A stretch of DNA of 64,000 bases, from NCBI RefSeq assembly GCF_028640845.1, contig NC_080541.1, forward strand, positions 5,609,435-5,673,434, given 5' to 3'. Source of the stretch: Ahaetulla prasina (Eukaryota > Chordata > Lepidosauria > Squamata > Colubridae). Of this stretch, positions 30,611 to 41,513 are shown one piece after another. The notes beneath the pieces were generated by a model, which was given only the letters and a program-made list of their open reading frames with translations, was not told the origin of the DNA and ran no database searches. The translations under genes and the position numbers were made by a program. Every line of letters begins with the position of its first letter. The stretch's first letter is position 1.

Positions 30611-31783
30611 ACAGACATGATATTCTTACCCAGCTCCTAAACACGACAAGTCCTTTGCAGTTAACAAAACATTTGCTTTATTGGGAGTACCAGAAGCCGT
30701 TATCTCACAGCAGGCTAGGAAGCCTCTAAGTCCTGTGGAAAGTTACACTTGCTCACTTTCCCCCTGAACTGGTCCAACACACCAGGAGTGTCAACTCACA
30801 AAACATCCCAGGCCTGCTCTCAAGTTGCCATAGGCAAGGGGGATGGGAAAAGGGCGAAGCAGCATGACAACCAAAAACAAAAGCACATTTCAGACATCTC
30901 TCTCTCAAGGCTGTCTCCCAGGGTTACCCACAGCAGCCGGATGGGAGTGATCTGTACAACCCGCAAAATTGCTCCGTTGGCAAATGTGACTGAAGACACA
31001 CACTGGGGAGGGGGGAAACGTGGTCAAGATTGGGTCGTAAATTACGTGGGGTCAGATTTGGCTTCACTTGGAACATGGGAACCTGAAGCTCCTAATAAAT
31101 CACTGGGTTTTTTTTGAAGCTTGGCTCGAGACTTATGATCTAATTAGGGCTTCCATTGGGATCCTGTCAAGAAGTGTCTCTCTCTCTCTCTCTTCCCACA
31201 CTTGCAAAGGAAGTCCTGGAATGTGCGCTCACTTTCTTCCAGCAGAGAGACAGACACACACAGACGCTCAGAAGGCACTGCAGATTCCAAGAATTCTGAT
31301 AATTTCCAGACAGGATTCGGAAGTGCAGGCTATCAGTGGCTGACCAGCAGGGAGATGAATAGTCTGCCACATCTATTCATCTCCACCCCTTGCCTTTTAT
31401 CCCCAGAGCTAAGTTGGGGCTTCGCTAGCAGTGGCGGTTCTTCCGTCCCAAAGACCCGCCCATAGATTTCTACTGCTCTCCTGTCCTCTGCCTTCTGAGC
31501 ATCAGGTCCTGGACCCAGCTGTTCCTCTTCTTTCTCATCAGCCACCTCCAGATCAGGGAGCAGTTGACTCTCCATCTGAGGACTGACGGATGGCCCAGGC
31601 TCCACCTCTGTGTCTTTCTCTCCCTAACAGCTCCATTCCCTCTTTCCCCTCGGAGCTCTCAGATTGCCTTGATGCTGACCCTGACTCCCACGCCTCCTCC
31701 TCCTCCTCCTCTGATTCAGCTGGCGAAGAGGCCGACGGCTGATAAGCCACAACACATGAGTTGAGGTCAGCTCCAGCTGACAA
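30611..31783. other. Unassigned, possibly LTR-derived
   Basis: About 1.17 kb. The right part (about 31480-31783) codes on minus for an acidic, Ser/Pro/Glu-rich peptide and ends GACAACA, resembling the other LTRs here, but I see no TG start and no target duplication. A (TC)n run is near 31178. Confidence 0.35.
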
Positions 31784-31945
31784 CATTTATAAGGTAGGTA
31801 AAATGAGGACCCAGATTGTTGGGGGGGCAATAAGTTGACTTTGTAAAAAAATATACAAATAGAATGAGACTATTGCCTTATACATTGTAAGCCGCCCTGA
31901 GTCTTCGGAGAAGGGCGGGGTATAAATGTAAAAAAAAACAAAAAA
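31784..31945 (+). mobile_element. L2-tailed SINE, 3' part
   Basis: TTATAAGGTAGGTAAAATG, then GACCCAGATTGTTGGGG and CGCCCTGAGTCTTCGGAGA with an A-rich tail. The tRNA head is missing at the left border. Confidence 0.85.
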
Positions 31946-32215
31946 CATGGAAGCACCCATGGTGTCTTCTTGGCAATCATGAAAAGGTTACCTTCTTCCA
32001 GGATGGTGCCTGATTCCATGACCCTGTTCTGTCCCCCTCCTCAGTCTGGGAGACACGAGCGATGACTTAATTAGCCGGCAACTATCAGCTCTGGCAACAA
32101 ACTAGTGAGCATCTGCCAAGTGTCTCTGTTATCTCTCTTGATGCTGGTGAGTCAGCCAGGAAACCAGGAACAAATAGGACTTCAGCTCTAGTTCTCTCCC
32201 TCTAAGCAGTTGATT
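31946..32215. other. Unassigned
   Basis: No family recognised. May belong to the LTR that follows. Confidence 0.35.
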
Positions 32216-32574
32216 TGCTCGCCACTAAGTGGTATAGCCCTTGCTGCTTTTATATCCTGTGGGGTGTGGCTCCATGACTCAGCACTTCCTAGGCCTGCCC
32301 CACCCCTGCTTCTTTTGTTCCTGCCTCTCCTGCCTACGAAACCTAGGGTCCAGCCAGGCCTGATTGCCATCAGCCGGGTCTGGAGGCATGGCCTGGGGGG
32401 GGGAAGAGTCAGGGGACAGAGGCCTCGTTATCTCCTCCACCTGGCTTGCCTCTGGCTCCTGGAGCTGAGCCAGGGAAGCCAGTGCTCCCGAGGTAAGTCC
32501 TGATGGCTCTTCCCCCTCACTTTCCAAGTCACTTTCTGGCAGGGGACCCAGCCTGGGGGGGCGCAGACACAACA
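32216..32574 (-). mobile_element. LTR-1-related LTR (divergent)
   Basis: On minus it begins TGTTGTGTCTGCGCCCC. It carries the conserved core GAGTCATGGAGCCACACCCC followed by a TATA-like GGATATAAAA. The far border is unclear (somewhere before 32216), and no target duplication was found. Confidence 0.6.
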
Positions 32575-32656
32575 ATACCATTTCCTACAACTTTGGAATT
32601 TCCTCATGTCCAAGTGCTAAGCAGGGTGAAATCTACTTCCCTTTGAAAACCTAGAG
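32575..32656. other. Unassigned spacer
   Basis: Short sequence between the divergent LTR and the hAT-c element. Confidence 0.3.
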
Positions 32657-33717
32657 CAGTGATGGCTAACCTTTTTGGTGCAGAGTGCCCATACCGCGTG
32701 TGCGCGAAACCCCAAAATGCAATGCCAGCAGCACCCCTGTGCATGCGCCCCCCTGTGCATGCACATCCCTGCACATGCACCTCACCCCCCTCACCCATTT
32801 TTGGCTTCCAGGTTGGTGCAGGAGGCCTCCCAGGGGCATGGGGAAGCATGCACATGTGTGAACCCCCAAAAGCAATGCAAATGCCCCCCGTACATGCATC
32901 TCACCCCTGTGCATGCACCCCCACTCCCCATGTAAGTGTGGCAGAGACCTAAAGACCAGCTGGCTGGCGGGAGGCATGCGCGCATGCATGGAGGAGCTGG
33001 GCTTGGCCGACAGTTGGTGTCGTGTCCCACCCCCCACTCCGACGAATGAGTCAAGGAAGTCCGTAACAAACTTGGCAATGAGGCCTCTGCAGCTTGCCAA
33101 GTGCCTTCGAGTTTATCAGGGCAGGCAGGAGTCCAAGTTGTGACTTCAGCGATAAGGTCCGATATCAGCAAACTAAATAAGACTTTGCTTGACTCAAGGT
33201 TGGAATGCCAAAAGCAGGTCCTTTATATAGGCTGTGGGGTGTGGCTCCATGACTCAGCATTTATCCAGGCCTGCCCCACCCTTCCTTCTGCTGGCGTCGC
33301 CTCTCAGATCTCTGGAAGTGAGGGTCCTCCTACACTGAATTGTCTTCAGCTGGATCTGCTGTCAGCGTCTGAGAAAGGGAGGGATCAGAGGGAGTAGGCC
33401 CGGGTAATTCCACCACCTGTCTGGCTTCCTGCTCTGAAGGCTGAGCCAAAGGAACACACGCTGTATGAGTGAGGTTTATTGGGCTTCTCCTTTCATTCCT
33501 TGAATCCTCTCCGGGCATGGGGCCGGGGCCGGGGGCTGGAGGCATGACAGGCCATTCATCTTCATTATCAGACTCGGAGTCTGATAAAAGGCCCGGTTGG
33601 AGATGGGAGGGGCCCGGCTGAGGAGAGGAGGGTGGACAAGTATCAACAGCTGGCGTGTCTGCAGATAAAGCTCTGCATGCCAACTATGGCACGTGTGCCA
33701 TGGGCTTGCCATCACGG
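32657..33717. mobile_element. hAT-c element split by LTR-1
   Basis: Left end CAGTGATGGCTAACCTTTTT, right end GGCTTGCCATCACGG. Interior rich in GTGCATGC words up to 33012. Outer flanks ACCTAGAG and GCCAAGAG match at 5 of 8 only, so the duplication is weak. The LTR-1 copy at 33018-33648 separates the right end. Confidence 0.75.
33018..33648 (-). mobile_element. LTR-1 solo LTR
   Basis: On plus, TGTCGTGTCCCACC to GTATCAACA, 631 bp. Flanking GTTGG (33013-33017) and GCTGG (33649-33653) match at 4 of 5. Minus-strand TATA at about 33223 (CTTTATATAGGC on plus). The longest LTR-1 copy. Confidence 0.85.
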
Positions 33718-33725
33718 GCCAAGAG

Positions 33726-34329
33726 AAAATCATCCAGATGCAACTTCCTTCTGGGTTAATCATCCTTACTTAGAAATTAATTTGGATCCCCATGAAATAC
33801 ACGAGAAGTAATGAACCCTGGAAATGAAGCAACATCCTAGAACATCTTGCTTCTCATACCCCATTTGTTCAATCAGCTAAGAGAGTGAATTAATATTTCA
33901 TCCGTCCAAAATGGGTTCCCGCCGTTGGACGAATGCTCTGTTTTTAGCTCTGATTTTGTGGCGAGAAAGGTTCTTTTCAAACTCGGTTCCTCACCCCCCG
34001 CCCATCTTGTACCTTGAAAATCATCCATGACTTTTCCCCTCCTACTTAGCCGCTCTCTCTCCTCCAGTGACACAACAGTGCCAAAGTCAGAACAAATAGG
34101 AGGGCCACAGGATTATTTGCTTCACATAGAAAGACTTATGCGGCGTGTCACCGTGAACTCCCAGGAGAATAAAACTGTTCCCTAATCACTCTCATTTGGA
34201 TGAAGTAATGATTTTAATGTAGAGTGGATCTCATTAATTAACACTCAGATTTTAATTAATTCCTTGCCTAATTCACCTGCCACTGCGCATTAACACAAAT
34301 GTCAACCGAAAGTGATTTTTTTTCTCTCT
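33726..34329. other. Unassigned
   Basis: About 600 bases with no family recognised. Short frames only. A candidate for single-copy DNA. Confidence 0.4.
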
Positions 34330-34577
34330 TTTATTTATTTATTTATTTATTTTGTCACAACAGTATATATAAGCAGAAGCATGAGAGTAACTATATAACA
34401 TATAAGCATATATATAAGTATAAGTTTGTAATAACTATATTAATTAGATATAATGAAAGGAAACAATAGTACAGGAACGGTAGGCGGTAGGCACGTTTGT
34501 GCTCTTATGCACGCCCCTTACAGACCTCTTAGGAATGGAGTGAGGTCAATAGTAGACAGTTTTTGGTTGAAGCTTTG

Positions 34578-34948
34578 TGTCAGGCCTGGAAACCATATTA
34601 GACTTTAGGGTTCCAGACACTGCCACATTTTTCCCCTGAGGGGAGGAAGGGGGGCTGAGGGGTATGGTAACATTCTTCAAGCGGTCAAGGTCGGATGGTG
34701 TTCACATCTGCAGGAAGAGTGGCAAGAAGATATTCGAATGAACTGGGAGAACGTGGGACCATGTGACCATCAAAGGGGTCAGGGGGGTGGGGCTCTTGGG
34801 GTTTGTATAACTGGGAAAAGAATCCGGAAATTCAGTTTTGGAATTTCACTCATCGTGTGCCAGTTTCCTCATGCTAGTAAAGATCCCTTAAAGACAATGG
34901 CTTCTGGGTTTTTCTTTATGCAGAAGAGGTTTTTCTGGAACCTTGACA
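34578..34948 (+). mobile_element. LTR-3 solo LTR
   Basis: TGTCAGGCCTGGAAACC to GGAACCTTGACA, 371 bp, exact 5-bp duplication CTTTG (34573-34577, 34949-34953). Strand is set relative to its partner at 35053; true transcription direction is not proven. Confidence 0.92.
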
Positions 34949-35052
34949 CTTTGGGGATTTTGGGAAGAGATCACAGAGTCAGGTAGTGTGTTCCAAGCAT
35001 TAACAACTCTGTTACAGAAGTCATATTTTCTGCAATCAAGATTGAAGCGGTT

Positions 35053-35416
35053 TGTTAGGGTTCCAGAAAATCTCTTCTGCATGAAAAAACCTCTAAAACC
35101 TCAAAGTTCTTTACTAGCATAAGGAAACTGGCACACGATGAGTGAAATTCCAAAACTGAAACTTCCGGATTCTTTCCCCAGTTATACAAACCCCAAGAAT
35201 GCCACCCCCGTAACCCCTTTGCCAGTCACATGGTCCAACATTCTTCCACTTTATTCGAAACCTCTTCTTGCCACTCCTTCTGCAGATATGAACACAATCC
35301 GACCTTGACCGCTTGAAGAATGTTACCATACCCATCAACCCCCCCTTCTTCCCCTCAGGGGAGAAATGTGGCAGCGTCTGGAAACCTACGACCTAGTATG
35401 GTTTCCAGGCCTGACA
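35053..35416 (-). mobile_element. LTR-3 solo LTR, inverted
   Basis: On plus, TGTTAGGGTTCCAG to CCAGGCCTGACA, 364 bp, exact 5-bp duplication CGGTT (35048-35052, 35417-35421). Reverse complement of the same family as 34578. Confidence 0.92.
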
Positions 35417-35560
35417 CGGTTAACATTAAGTTTAAATCTATTGTTTGCTTTTGTATTGTTTTGATTGAAGCTGAAGTAGTCTTCAACAGGAAGGACATTA
35501 CAATAGATGATTCTATGAGTTAAACTCAGGTCCTGTCGAAGGCGGCGGAGTTCTAAGTTT

Positions 35561-35711
35561 TCTAAACTTTTATTTAAAAGTAGCACATAGAGGTTTGACC
35601 ATCTTATTTTCAAAACCAACTGACCAACCAACCCATCTGGAGCGTTGGAGAAGGAGCTTTTAAAACGAAAACAAAGAGGAAGCAGTTAGGATGTTGTTAG
35701 GCTGTTGCTGA
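35561..35711. other. Unassigned spacer
   Basis: A/G-rich and not recognised. Confidence 0.3.
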
Positions 35712-35880
35712 GCCCTGGTGGCGCGGTGGTTAGAATGCAGTATTGCAGGCTAACTCTGCCCACAAGGCATTCGATCCTGATGTGGCTCAAGGTTGACTCA
35801 GTTTCCAGCCTTCTGAGGTCGTTAAATGAGGACCCAGATTATTGGGGGCAATAGGCTGATTCCGTAAACCAGTTAGAGCA
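35712..35880 (+). mobile_element. Sauria-type SINE, 3'-truncated
   Basis: tRNA-like head GGCGCGGTGGTTAGAATGC (A box), a B-box region CATTCGATCC, CAAGGTTGACTCAGTTTCC, GAGGACCCAGATTATTGGGG and GTAAACCAGTTAGAGC. The BovB-like 3' part seen at 41285 is lost. Confidence 0.8.
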
Positions 35881-35985
35881 GAGCTGTCAAGCTTGATTTC
35901 ATTGAGGGCCGCATCAGCGTTGTGTTTGACCTCAGGGGGGCAGGGGGGCCTGGCCGGGGTGGGTGTGGCCAGTTAGACATCACTT
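35881..35985. mobile_element. hAT-g left-end fragment
   Basis: CAGAGCTGTCAAGCTTGATT, GAGGGCCGCATCAGCGTTG and GGTGTGGCCAG resemble hAT-type satellites of this family. Right end missing. Confidence 0.5.
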
Positions 35986-36170
35986 GTGTCGGGTCACCCA
36001 GCAGGCTTTCATGCTTAAGGTGGGACTAGAACTCACAGCCTCCCGGTGATTGGACCGAGGTCACCCAGCTGGCCTTCATGCCTAAGGTGGGACTAGAACT
36101 CACCATCTCCTAGAGATTGGACCAAAGTCACCCAGCCGGCTTTCATGCCTAAGGTGGAACTAGAATTTGT
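35986..36170. repeat. ~63-bp minisatellite, left part
   Basis: About three units of GGTCACCCAGCTGGCCTTCATG + CCTAAGGTGGGACTAGAACT type. The array resumes at 36590 beyond a LINE insertion. Confidence 0.88.
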
Positions 36171-36585
36171 TGCTTGTATCCTTACGATTTATATTGAGAT
36201 TGTTTCCTGATTGCTTATTTGTATGACTATCATTAAATGTTGTACCTTAGAATTCTTGGTGAAGGTATCTTTTCTTTTATGTACACTGAGACCATATGCA
36301 CCAAGACAAATTCCTTGTGTGTCCAATCACACTTGGCTAATCAAGAATTCTATTCTATTCTATTCTATTCTATTCTATTCTATTCTATTCTATTCCATTC
36401 TATTCCATTCCATTCCATTCCATTCCATTCTGTATTCTATTCTATTCTATTCTATTCCTTTTTCTATTCTATTCTATTCTATTCTATTCTATTCTATTCT
36501 ATTCTATTCTATTCTATTCTATTCTATTCTATTCCTATTTCTTATTTCTATCCTATCCTATCCTATCCTATCCTATCCTATAGCT
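36163..36585 (+). mobile_element. Rex1-like LINE 3' end with long pentamer tail
   Basis: TTGCTTGTATCCTTACGATT, GTGTGTCCAATCACACTTGG, then (ATTCT)n with ATTCC variants and a final (TCCTA)n run, about 230 bp of tail. Inserted into the minisatellite. Confidence 0.88.
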
Positions 36586-36589
36586 CACA

Positions 36590-36777
36590 GTCTTCTGGTG
36601 ATTGGACCAAGGTCACCCAGCTGGCCTTCATGCCTAAGGTGGGACTAGAACTCACCATCTCCTAGAGATTGGACCAAAGTCATCCAGCCAGCTTTCATGC
36701 CTAAGGTGGGACTAGAGCTCACAGTGTCCTGGTGATTGGGCCGATGTAAGCCAGCTGGCCTTCATGCTTAAGGTTGG
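36590..36777. repeat. ~63-bp minisatellite, right part
   Basis: About three further units; a partial unit (GACTAGAACTCACTATCTCC) continues at 37340-37361 on the far side of LTR-1. Confidence 0.88.
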
Positions 36778-37336
36778 TGTTGTGTCCCACTCCTCCGCTG
36801 ACGGCCGGGTCGGGGAAGTCCGTATCAAGCGTGCCTCTGCAGCTTTGCCAAAGTCCTATCAGAGTTCTCAAGGCAGGCAGGAGACCAGGAAGTGACTTCA
36901 GCAATCCAAGGTAGACTTTGCCTGACTCAGAGAATGCCAGAAAGCAGATCCTTTATATAGGCCATGGGGTGTGGCTCCATGACTCAGCACTTATCCAGGC
37001 CTGCCCCTCCCTTCCTTTTGCTGACATCGCCTCTCTGCTCTCCGGAAGCGAGGATTTCTCCAGCCTCCAGCTGTTGGTAATCTTAGCTCATGACTGGCTT
37101 CACATTCTTCAGGCTCACATGCTGTGGGGGAGGGGTCTAGTTGCTCCGTTTGCCTGGGTATGGTGCCAGGACTGGGGGCTGAAGGCACATCAGGCCCTTC
37201 GTCTTGCTCGGCCTGTCCGGGCATGGTGCCAGGGCTGGGGGCTGGAGGCATTCCAGGACATTCTTCCACACTATCAGCGTCCAGCAGGAGATAAGAGGGG
37301 CCTGGCTGCAGCAGGGGGAGCGAGCGAGACACAACA
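36778..37336 (-). mobile_element. LTR-1 solo LTR
   Basis: On plus, TGTTGTGTCCCACTCC to GCGAGACACAACA, 559 bp, exact 5-bp duplication GTTGG (36773-36777, 37337-37341) in the minisatellite. Minus-strand TATA near 36953. Confidence 0.93.
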
Positions 37337-37366
37337 GTTGGACTAGAACTCACTATCTCCTATTCT

Positions 37367-38231
37367 ATTCATAAGCAAATGCTCTCACCCAAGATCCAAC
37401 AAAGATACGATTAGCCCTCTACCTATCTAGCAACAGAACACTCACCACATGGCACCTGGGGTGATTGCATCACCCAGCAAGGCTCAACCAAGCCTGGGAC
37501 TCAGGACAGCCTACAGAGTTGCCCCTGCATGGCGCCATGGGAGTCTGACAACTAATCGGAATACAAGCTCAAATTCAAAAGCTCAGAGAGGGCATAAAAC
37601 CCAGGCACTTTCAGCATCTCTTCTCTTTTTCTTCTTCACCCAAGATCTTCAAGGCATGTGATCCTGGCCACCATTAAAAACCATCTTTTCAAACCGTCTC
37701 CACGTTTCCAGTGTCTTTCTCCCCATTTGGAACTGAACCCAGATGGATGTTTCTTCCAACAATATCCAATCAATCAGAACCTTTTACAGTTGCTTTCAAA
37801 ATACATTGGAGATTTTGCACTAACAGAAGCCAGGCGTTGTGTCGAAATCTTCTTTAAAGGGAACTGGGAAGTCAAAGTGGTATCACCATTAAATGAATGC
37901 GCTTAAGGCAACGTGGATGAGAGACACAGATTTCGGGCTTTATCTCAGCTGCTAGCCAAATAAAGCCCATCGGAATGAAATTAGCAAAAGCAATTTTGGA
38001 CAAAGGTTTCTTCACTTAAAAGAAAAAGAAAAGAATAGACGAACGAGAGCATTTAATTACTGAGAAAAATGGAACGGGCTCAGCAGGAATGAACCTTCCA
38101 AGTTCCGACATAATGTTTTCAGGCTGTGAAAAGAATGAAAACTGGTTGTTTTTTTTTTTTTTTTTGGGGTGTGTGTGTGTGCAACTATCTTACAATCACA
38201 CTGCTTGGTTGGCTGATTTTCTCCCTCTACA
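37367..38231. other. Unassigned
   Basis: About 860 bases. 37375-37680 has an LTR-like flavour (GGGCATAAAACCCAGGCAC) but no borders. T-run and (GT)n at 38147-38180. The 82-aa frame at 37658-37906 matches no family I know. Confidence 0.35.
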
Positions 38232-38715
38232 AAGAGAGAGAGAAAGAGAGGGGGGGAGGGAGAGAGAAAGAGAAAGAAACGGAAAGAGAAAGAGAGAGAG
38301 ATAAAAGAAAGAGAGAGAAAGAAAGAGAGAGAGAGAAAGAGAGAGAGAGAGAAAGAGAGAGAAAGTGAGAGAGAAAGAGAGAGAAAAAGAGAGAGTGAAA
38401 GAGAAAGAGGAGAGAGAGAGAGAGAAAGAGAAAGAGAGAAAAAGAGAAAGAGAGAGAAAGAGAGAGAGAGAAATAAAGAGAAGGAGAGAGAGAAAGAAAG
38501 AGAAAGAGAGAGAGAGAGAAGAGAAAGAGAGAGAAGAGAAAGAGAGAGAGAGAGAGAAAGAGAAAGAGAGAAAAAGAGAAAGAAAGAGAAAGAAAGAGAA
38601 AGAGAGAGAGAGAAATAAAGAGAAGGAGAGAGAGAAAGAAAGAGAAAGAGAGAGAGAGAGAAGAGAAAGAGAGAGAGAGAGTGAGTGAAAGAGAGAGAGA
38701 AGGAGAAAGAAAGAA
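38232..38715. repeat. (GA)n/(GAAA)n polypurine tract
   Basis: About 480 bases of GAGA and GAAAGA on plus. A block of about 80 bp near 38467 recurs near 38611, so part of it is duplicated. Frames are compositional. Confidence 0.95.
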
Positions 38716-39144
38716 TACTTGTTTCTTTTGATGAAGACATGAAGACAAGAACTGATCCTAAAGCTAAAAAGGAAACAAAAGGCCTAGAATACCTACTTTC
38801 CAGCAGCAAACACCCAGATAAGCAGGGATTAACACCAGACAAAGAAGCAGAAAGCAATATCTTGATCGAGGTACTACCAAGGAGAAAACCACTCTCCCAC
38901 TCAACACCAGCAGGAGAAGCTACTGCCTATGAACAGAGGGCAAACCTCACACTCACTAATGATGTGACCTAAATGGGTAATGAAACACCTGCAAGAAAAC
39001 ATCAAAGACTGCACAGTTCAAACCTGAGTTACATCGGTTCTCTTCTGTTAGTTTGCTCGAAGTCGAATTGTAATCCAAGATGCTTGTTTAATGATTCTTG
39101 GTAGCTGTAGCCAATAAGGGTCACATTATGAGGCTCAGGGTAAA
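38716..39144. other. Unassigned
   Basis: About 430 bases without recognised features. Confidence 0.4.
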
Positions 39145-39595
39145 AGATGGAGGAGGGGGGAGGAGAAGGGGAAGGTGGACTGGAGGGGGAAAGAGAAAGT
39201 GAAAGGGGAGGAGGAGGAGGAAGAGAGGAAGGAGGAGGAAGAGAAAGGGGAGAGAGGAGGAGGGAAGGAGAAAGAGAGGGGGAAAGAGAAAGTGAAAGGG
39301 GAGGAGGAGAGGAAGGAGGAGGAGGAGAAAGGGAGAAAGGAGGAGGAGGGGAAGGAGAAAGGAGGAGGAAGAGAAAGTGAAAGGGGAGGAGGAGGAAGGA
39401 GGAGGAGGAGAAAGGAGGAGGAAGGAGGAAGGGGAAGGAGAAGGAGGAGAGAGAAAGTGAAAGGGGAGGAGGAGGGGAAGGAGGAGGAGGAGAAAGGGGA
39501 GAAAGGAGGAGGAGGGGGGAAAGGAGGACGGGAGGGGGGAGAAGGTAGAGGAGAAGTAAGAGAAAGGCAAAGGAAAGGAGAAGAACAATTACTCA
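39145..39595. repeat. (GGA)n/(GAAAGTGAAAGG) polypurine tract
   Basis: About 450 bases, with GAAAGTGAAAGGGGAGGAGG recurring about five times, so it is a loose minisatellite. Frames are compositional. Confidence 0.93.
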
Positions 39596-40373
39596 TTTAA
39601 TGCATTGCATGGCAAGACTCCAAGTAGCATCCTGGGAAACCTATTTTCTTCCTTTTGAGTTCCTCATCACAAAAGATTTAAAAAAAAAACCCCTCTCTCT
39701 GTTGAGTGATTTCCAAACACATCTCTACCCAAATTTTAACTCATATTGATAGATATTTTCAAGGAATCTCAGCAAAAAAAAGAGAAGAAATTTTGTTTAT
39801 GCTCAGGCACTTACCAAGATGAATAGTTCATAAACAATTGACAGTGCTTGATGGCTCTTCCTGCACGGTGCAGGCATTTATTGGTCCATAAAGTCACAGA
39901 TTTCTGCTAAGTTGAATTGATTGCCTTAATAGTAATTAATTATCTGAAAGCAAAATAGGATTTTGCTTTCCCTGAAAAGATTTACTGCTGCCTGCGTATC
40001 CCCCAAACCCACTTTTTTTAAAAAAAATAATAATCTGAGAACTCTCAGATTCTTCTCTTTTCAACCCCACCTGTTCAATTTCAAGTAGAAATGATTCACA
40101 TCACTGTGAGTACAGAAGGAAGCAGAAAGGAAGGAGGAATAATTCAGAATGGGGTCTATCCTATGCACTTTTATAAAGACACCATGGCCTTTGAATACAC
40201 AAAATGTAATTTTTGGTGGAAGCCAAATTACTCTAGAACGGGGGCCTGCAACCTCAAACACTCAAAGAGCCATTTGGACCCATTTCCCACAGAAAAGAAC
40301 ACAACCACAAAAGCCTTCCCGTGCCTATTTCTTGAGCGGCCACAAAACTAGCATATGTGATTGAATTAAACGT
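39596..40373. other. Unassigned
   Basis: About 780 bases. GGGGCCTGCAACCTCAAAC near 40241 may be a worn hAT end. Otherwise nothing recognised. Confidence 0.4.
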
Positions 40374-40616
40374 TCTATTCTATTCTATTTTATTCTATTC
40401 TATTCTATTCTATTCTATTCTATTCTATGCCATGCCATGCCATTCTTCTATTCATCTACTGGTATTCTATTCTATTCTATTCTATTCTATTCTATTCTAT
40501 TCTATTCTATTCTATTCTATTCTATTCTATGCCATGCCATGCCATGCCATGCCATGCCATTCTTCTATTCATCTACTCTATTCATCTATTCTATTCTATT
40601 CTCTGTTTTGTCCTGT
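40374..40616. repeat. Compound (ATTCT)n-(GCCAT)n pentamer array
   Basis: Two modules, each an (ATTCT)n run followed by (GCCAT)n and TTCTTCTATTCATCTACT, then a third partial one. A higher-order repeat of pentamers. Confidence 0.93.
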
Positions 40617-40627
40617 CCTATCTAGGC

Positions 40628-40759
40628 CAGGGGTCTCCAACCTTGGTCCCTTTAAGACTTGTGGACAACTCCCAGAGTCCCTCAGCCAGCAAAGCTGGCT
40701 GAGGGACTCTGGGAGTTGAAGTCCACAAGTCTTAAAGAGACCAAGGTTGGAGACCCCTG
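40628..40759. mobile_element. hAT-b palindromic MITE
   Basis: CAGGGGTCTCCAACCTTGG to its complement, 132 bp, exact 8-bp duplication ATCTAGGC (40620-40627, 40760-40767). Left arm lacks 5 bases (GTGGACAACTCC) present in the right arm. Confidence 0.95.
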
Positions 40760-40858
40760 ATCTAGGCCATCTTACCCAAATACCATCTATTCTGCCTTCC
40801 AGGAGCTGAGATATTCTAGGAGACATCTTCAAATATGCTGCAGGATGTTTGATTAGAG

Positions 40859-41198
40859 CAGGGGTGTTAAGCTCAAAGTCCATAGGCCAGATCTGGCCCA
40901 TGGGGTGCTTAGATCTAGCCTGGGGGAGCTGCGTCCTGGAAACAGCGAAGGGCTGGCTTGTGGTGCCTCTGCCAGCTAAAATGGAGCTCCAATTTCACTT
41001 GGAGAGCATTGCAGGAGGCTGTCATAGCCAAAAACAGACCTCGGGAGCCCGTTTTCAATGGCAGAGTGATCAGGCCAGCACAGGTGCCCCTGATACGAGT
41101 GACATAGAGCTGGCCATGCCTACCCTACCAACCCCCACCCCTCGAGGTCAAACACAACCCTGATGTGGCCCTCAATGAAATAAAGTTTGACATCCCTG
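40859..41198. mobile_element. hAT-g non-autonomous DNA transposon
   Basis: CAGGGGTGTTAAGCTCAAAG to AAAGTTTGACATCCCTG. Flanking GATTAGAG (40851-40858) and GATTAAAG (41199-41206) match at 7 of 8. Confidence 0.9.
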
Positions 41199-41238
41199 GA
41201 TTAAAGGATAAGAGCTGGCCTGATCATTAAGGCAAAGC

Positions 41239-41240
<2 letters not shown>

Positions 41241-41272
<32 letters not shown>
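41241..41272. repeat. (AAC)n microsatellite
   Basis: About ten AAC units just upstream of the SINE. Confidence 0.95.
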
Positions 41273-41273
<1 letters not shown>

Positions 41274-41284
41274 GAAAAGATAGT

Positions 41285-41513
41285 TTTGAGCCGCAATGGC
41301 ACAGTGGTTAGGGTGCAGTACTACAGGCTACTTCTGCTGATCACCGGCTTCCATCTCACCAGGCTCAAGGATGACTCAGCCTTCCATCCTTCCGAGGTGG
41401 GTAAAATGAGGACCCAGATTGTTGGGGAAAATATGCTGACTCTGTAAACCGCTTAGAGGCGGCTGTAAAAGCACTGTGAAGTGGTATATAAGTCTAAGGG
41501 CTATTGCTATGTG
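41285..41513 (+). mobile_element. Sauria-type SINE, full length
   Basis: tRNA-like head with A box TGGCACAGTGGTTAGGGTGC, a weak B box, middle GGTGGGTAAAATGAGGACCC and 3' end GTAAACCGCTTAGAGG, AGCACTGTGAAGTGGTATAT, CTATTGCTAT. The 3' part of this SINE family is known to be BovB-related. LTR-1 is inserted at its very end. Confidence 0.88.

Larger units (their letters stand above)
34330..35560 (-). mobile_element. L3-like LINE 3' end with two LTR insertions
   Basis: TTTATTTA tail, TTTTGTCACAACAGTATAT, GCACGCCCCTTACAGACC, then coding remnants on minus (NLELRRLRQDLSLTHRI, YFSFNQNNT). The LINE is cut at 34577 and 35052 by two LTR-3 copies in opposite orientation. Confidence 0.88.

Noticed and set aside
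37658..37906. 82-aa frame considered as a possible host exon.
   Set aside because: No recognisable domain and no supporting splice sites; left as unassigned.
38057..38857. 266-aa Ser/Leu/Phe-rich frame on minus and Glu/Arg/Lys frames on plus.
   Set aside because: Pure consequence of a GA-rich tract lacking stop codons.
39121..39600. Frames of 141-155 aa on both strands.
   Set aside because: (GGA)n tract artefacts.
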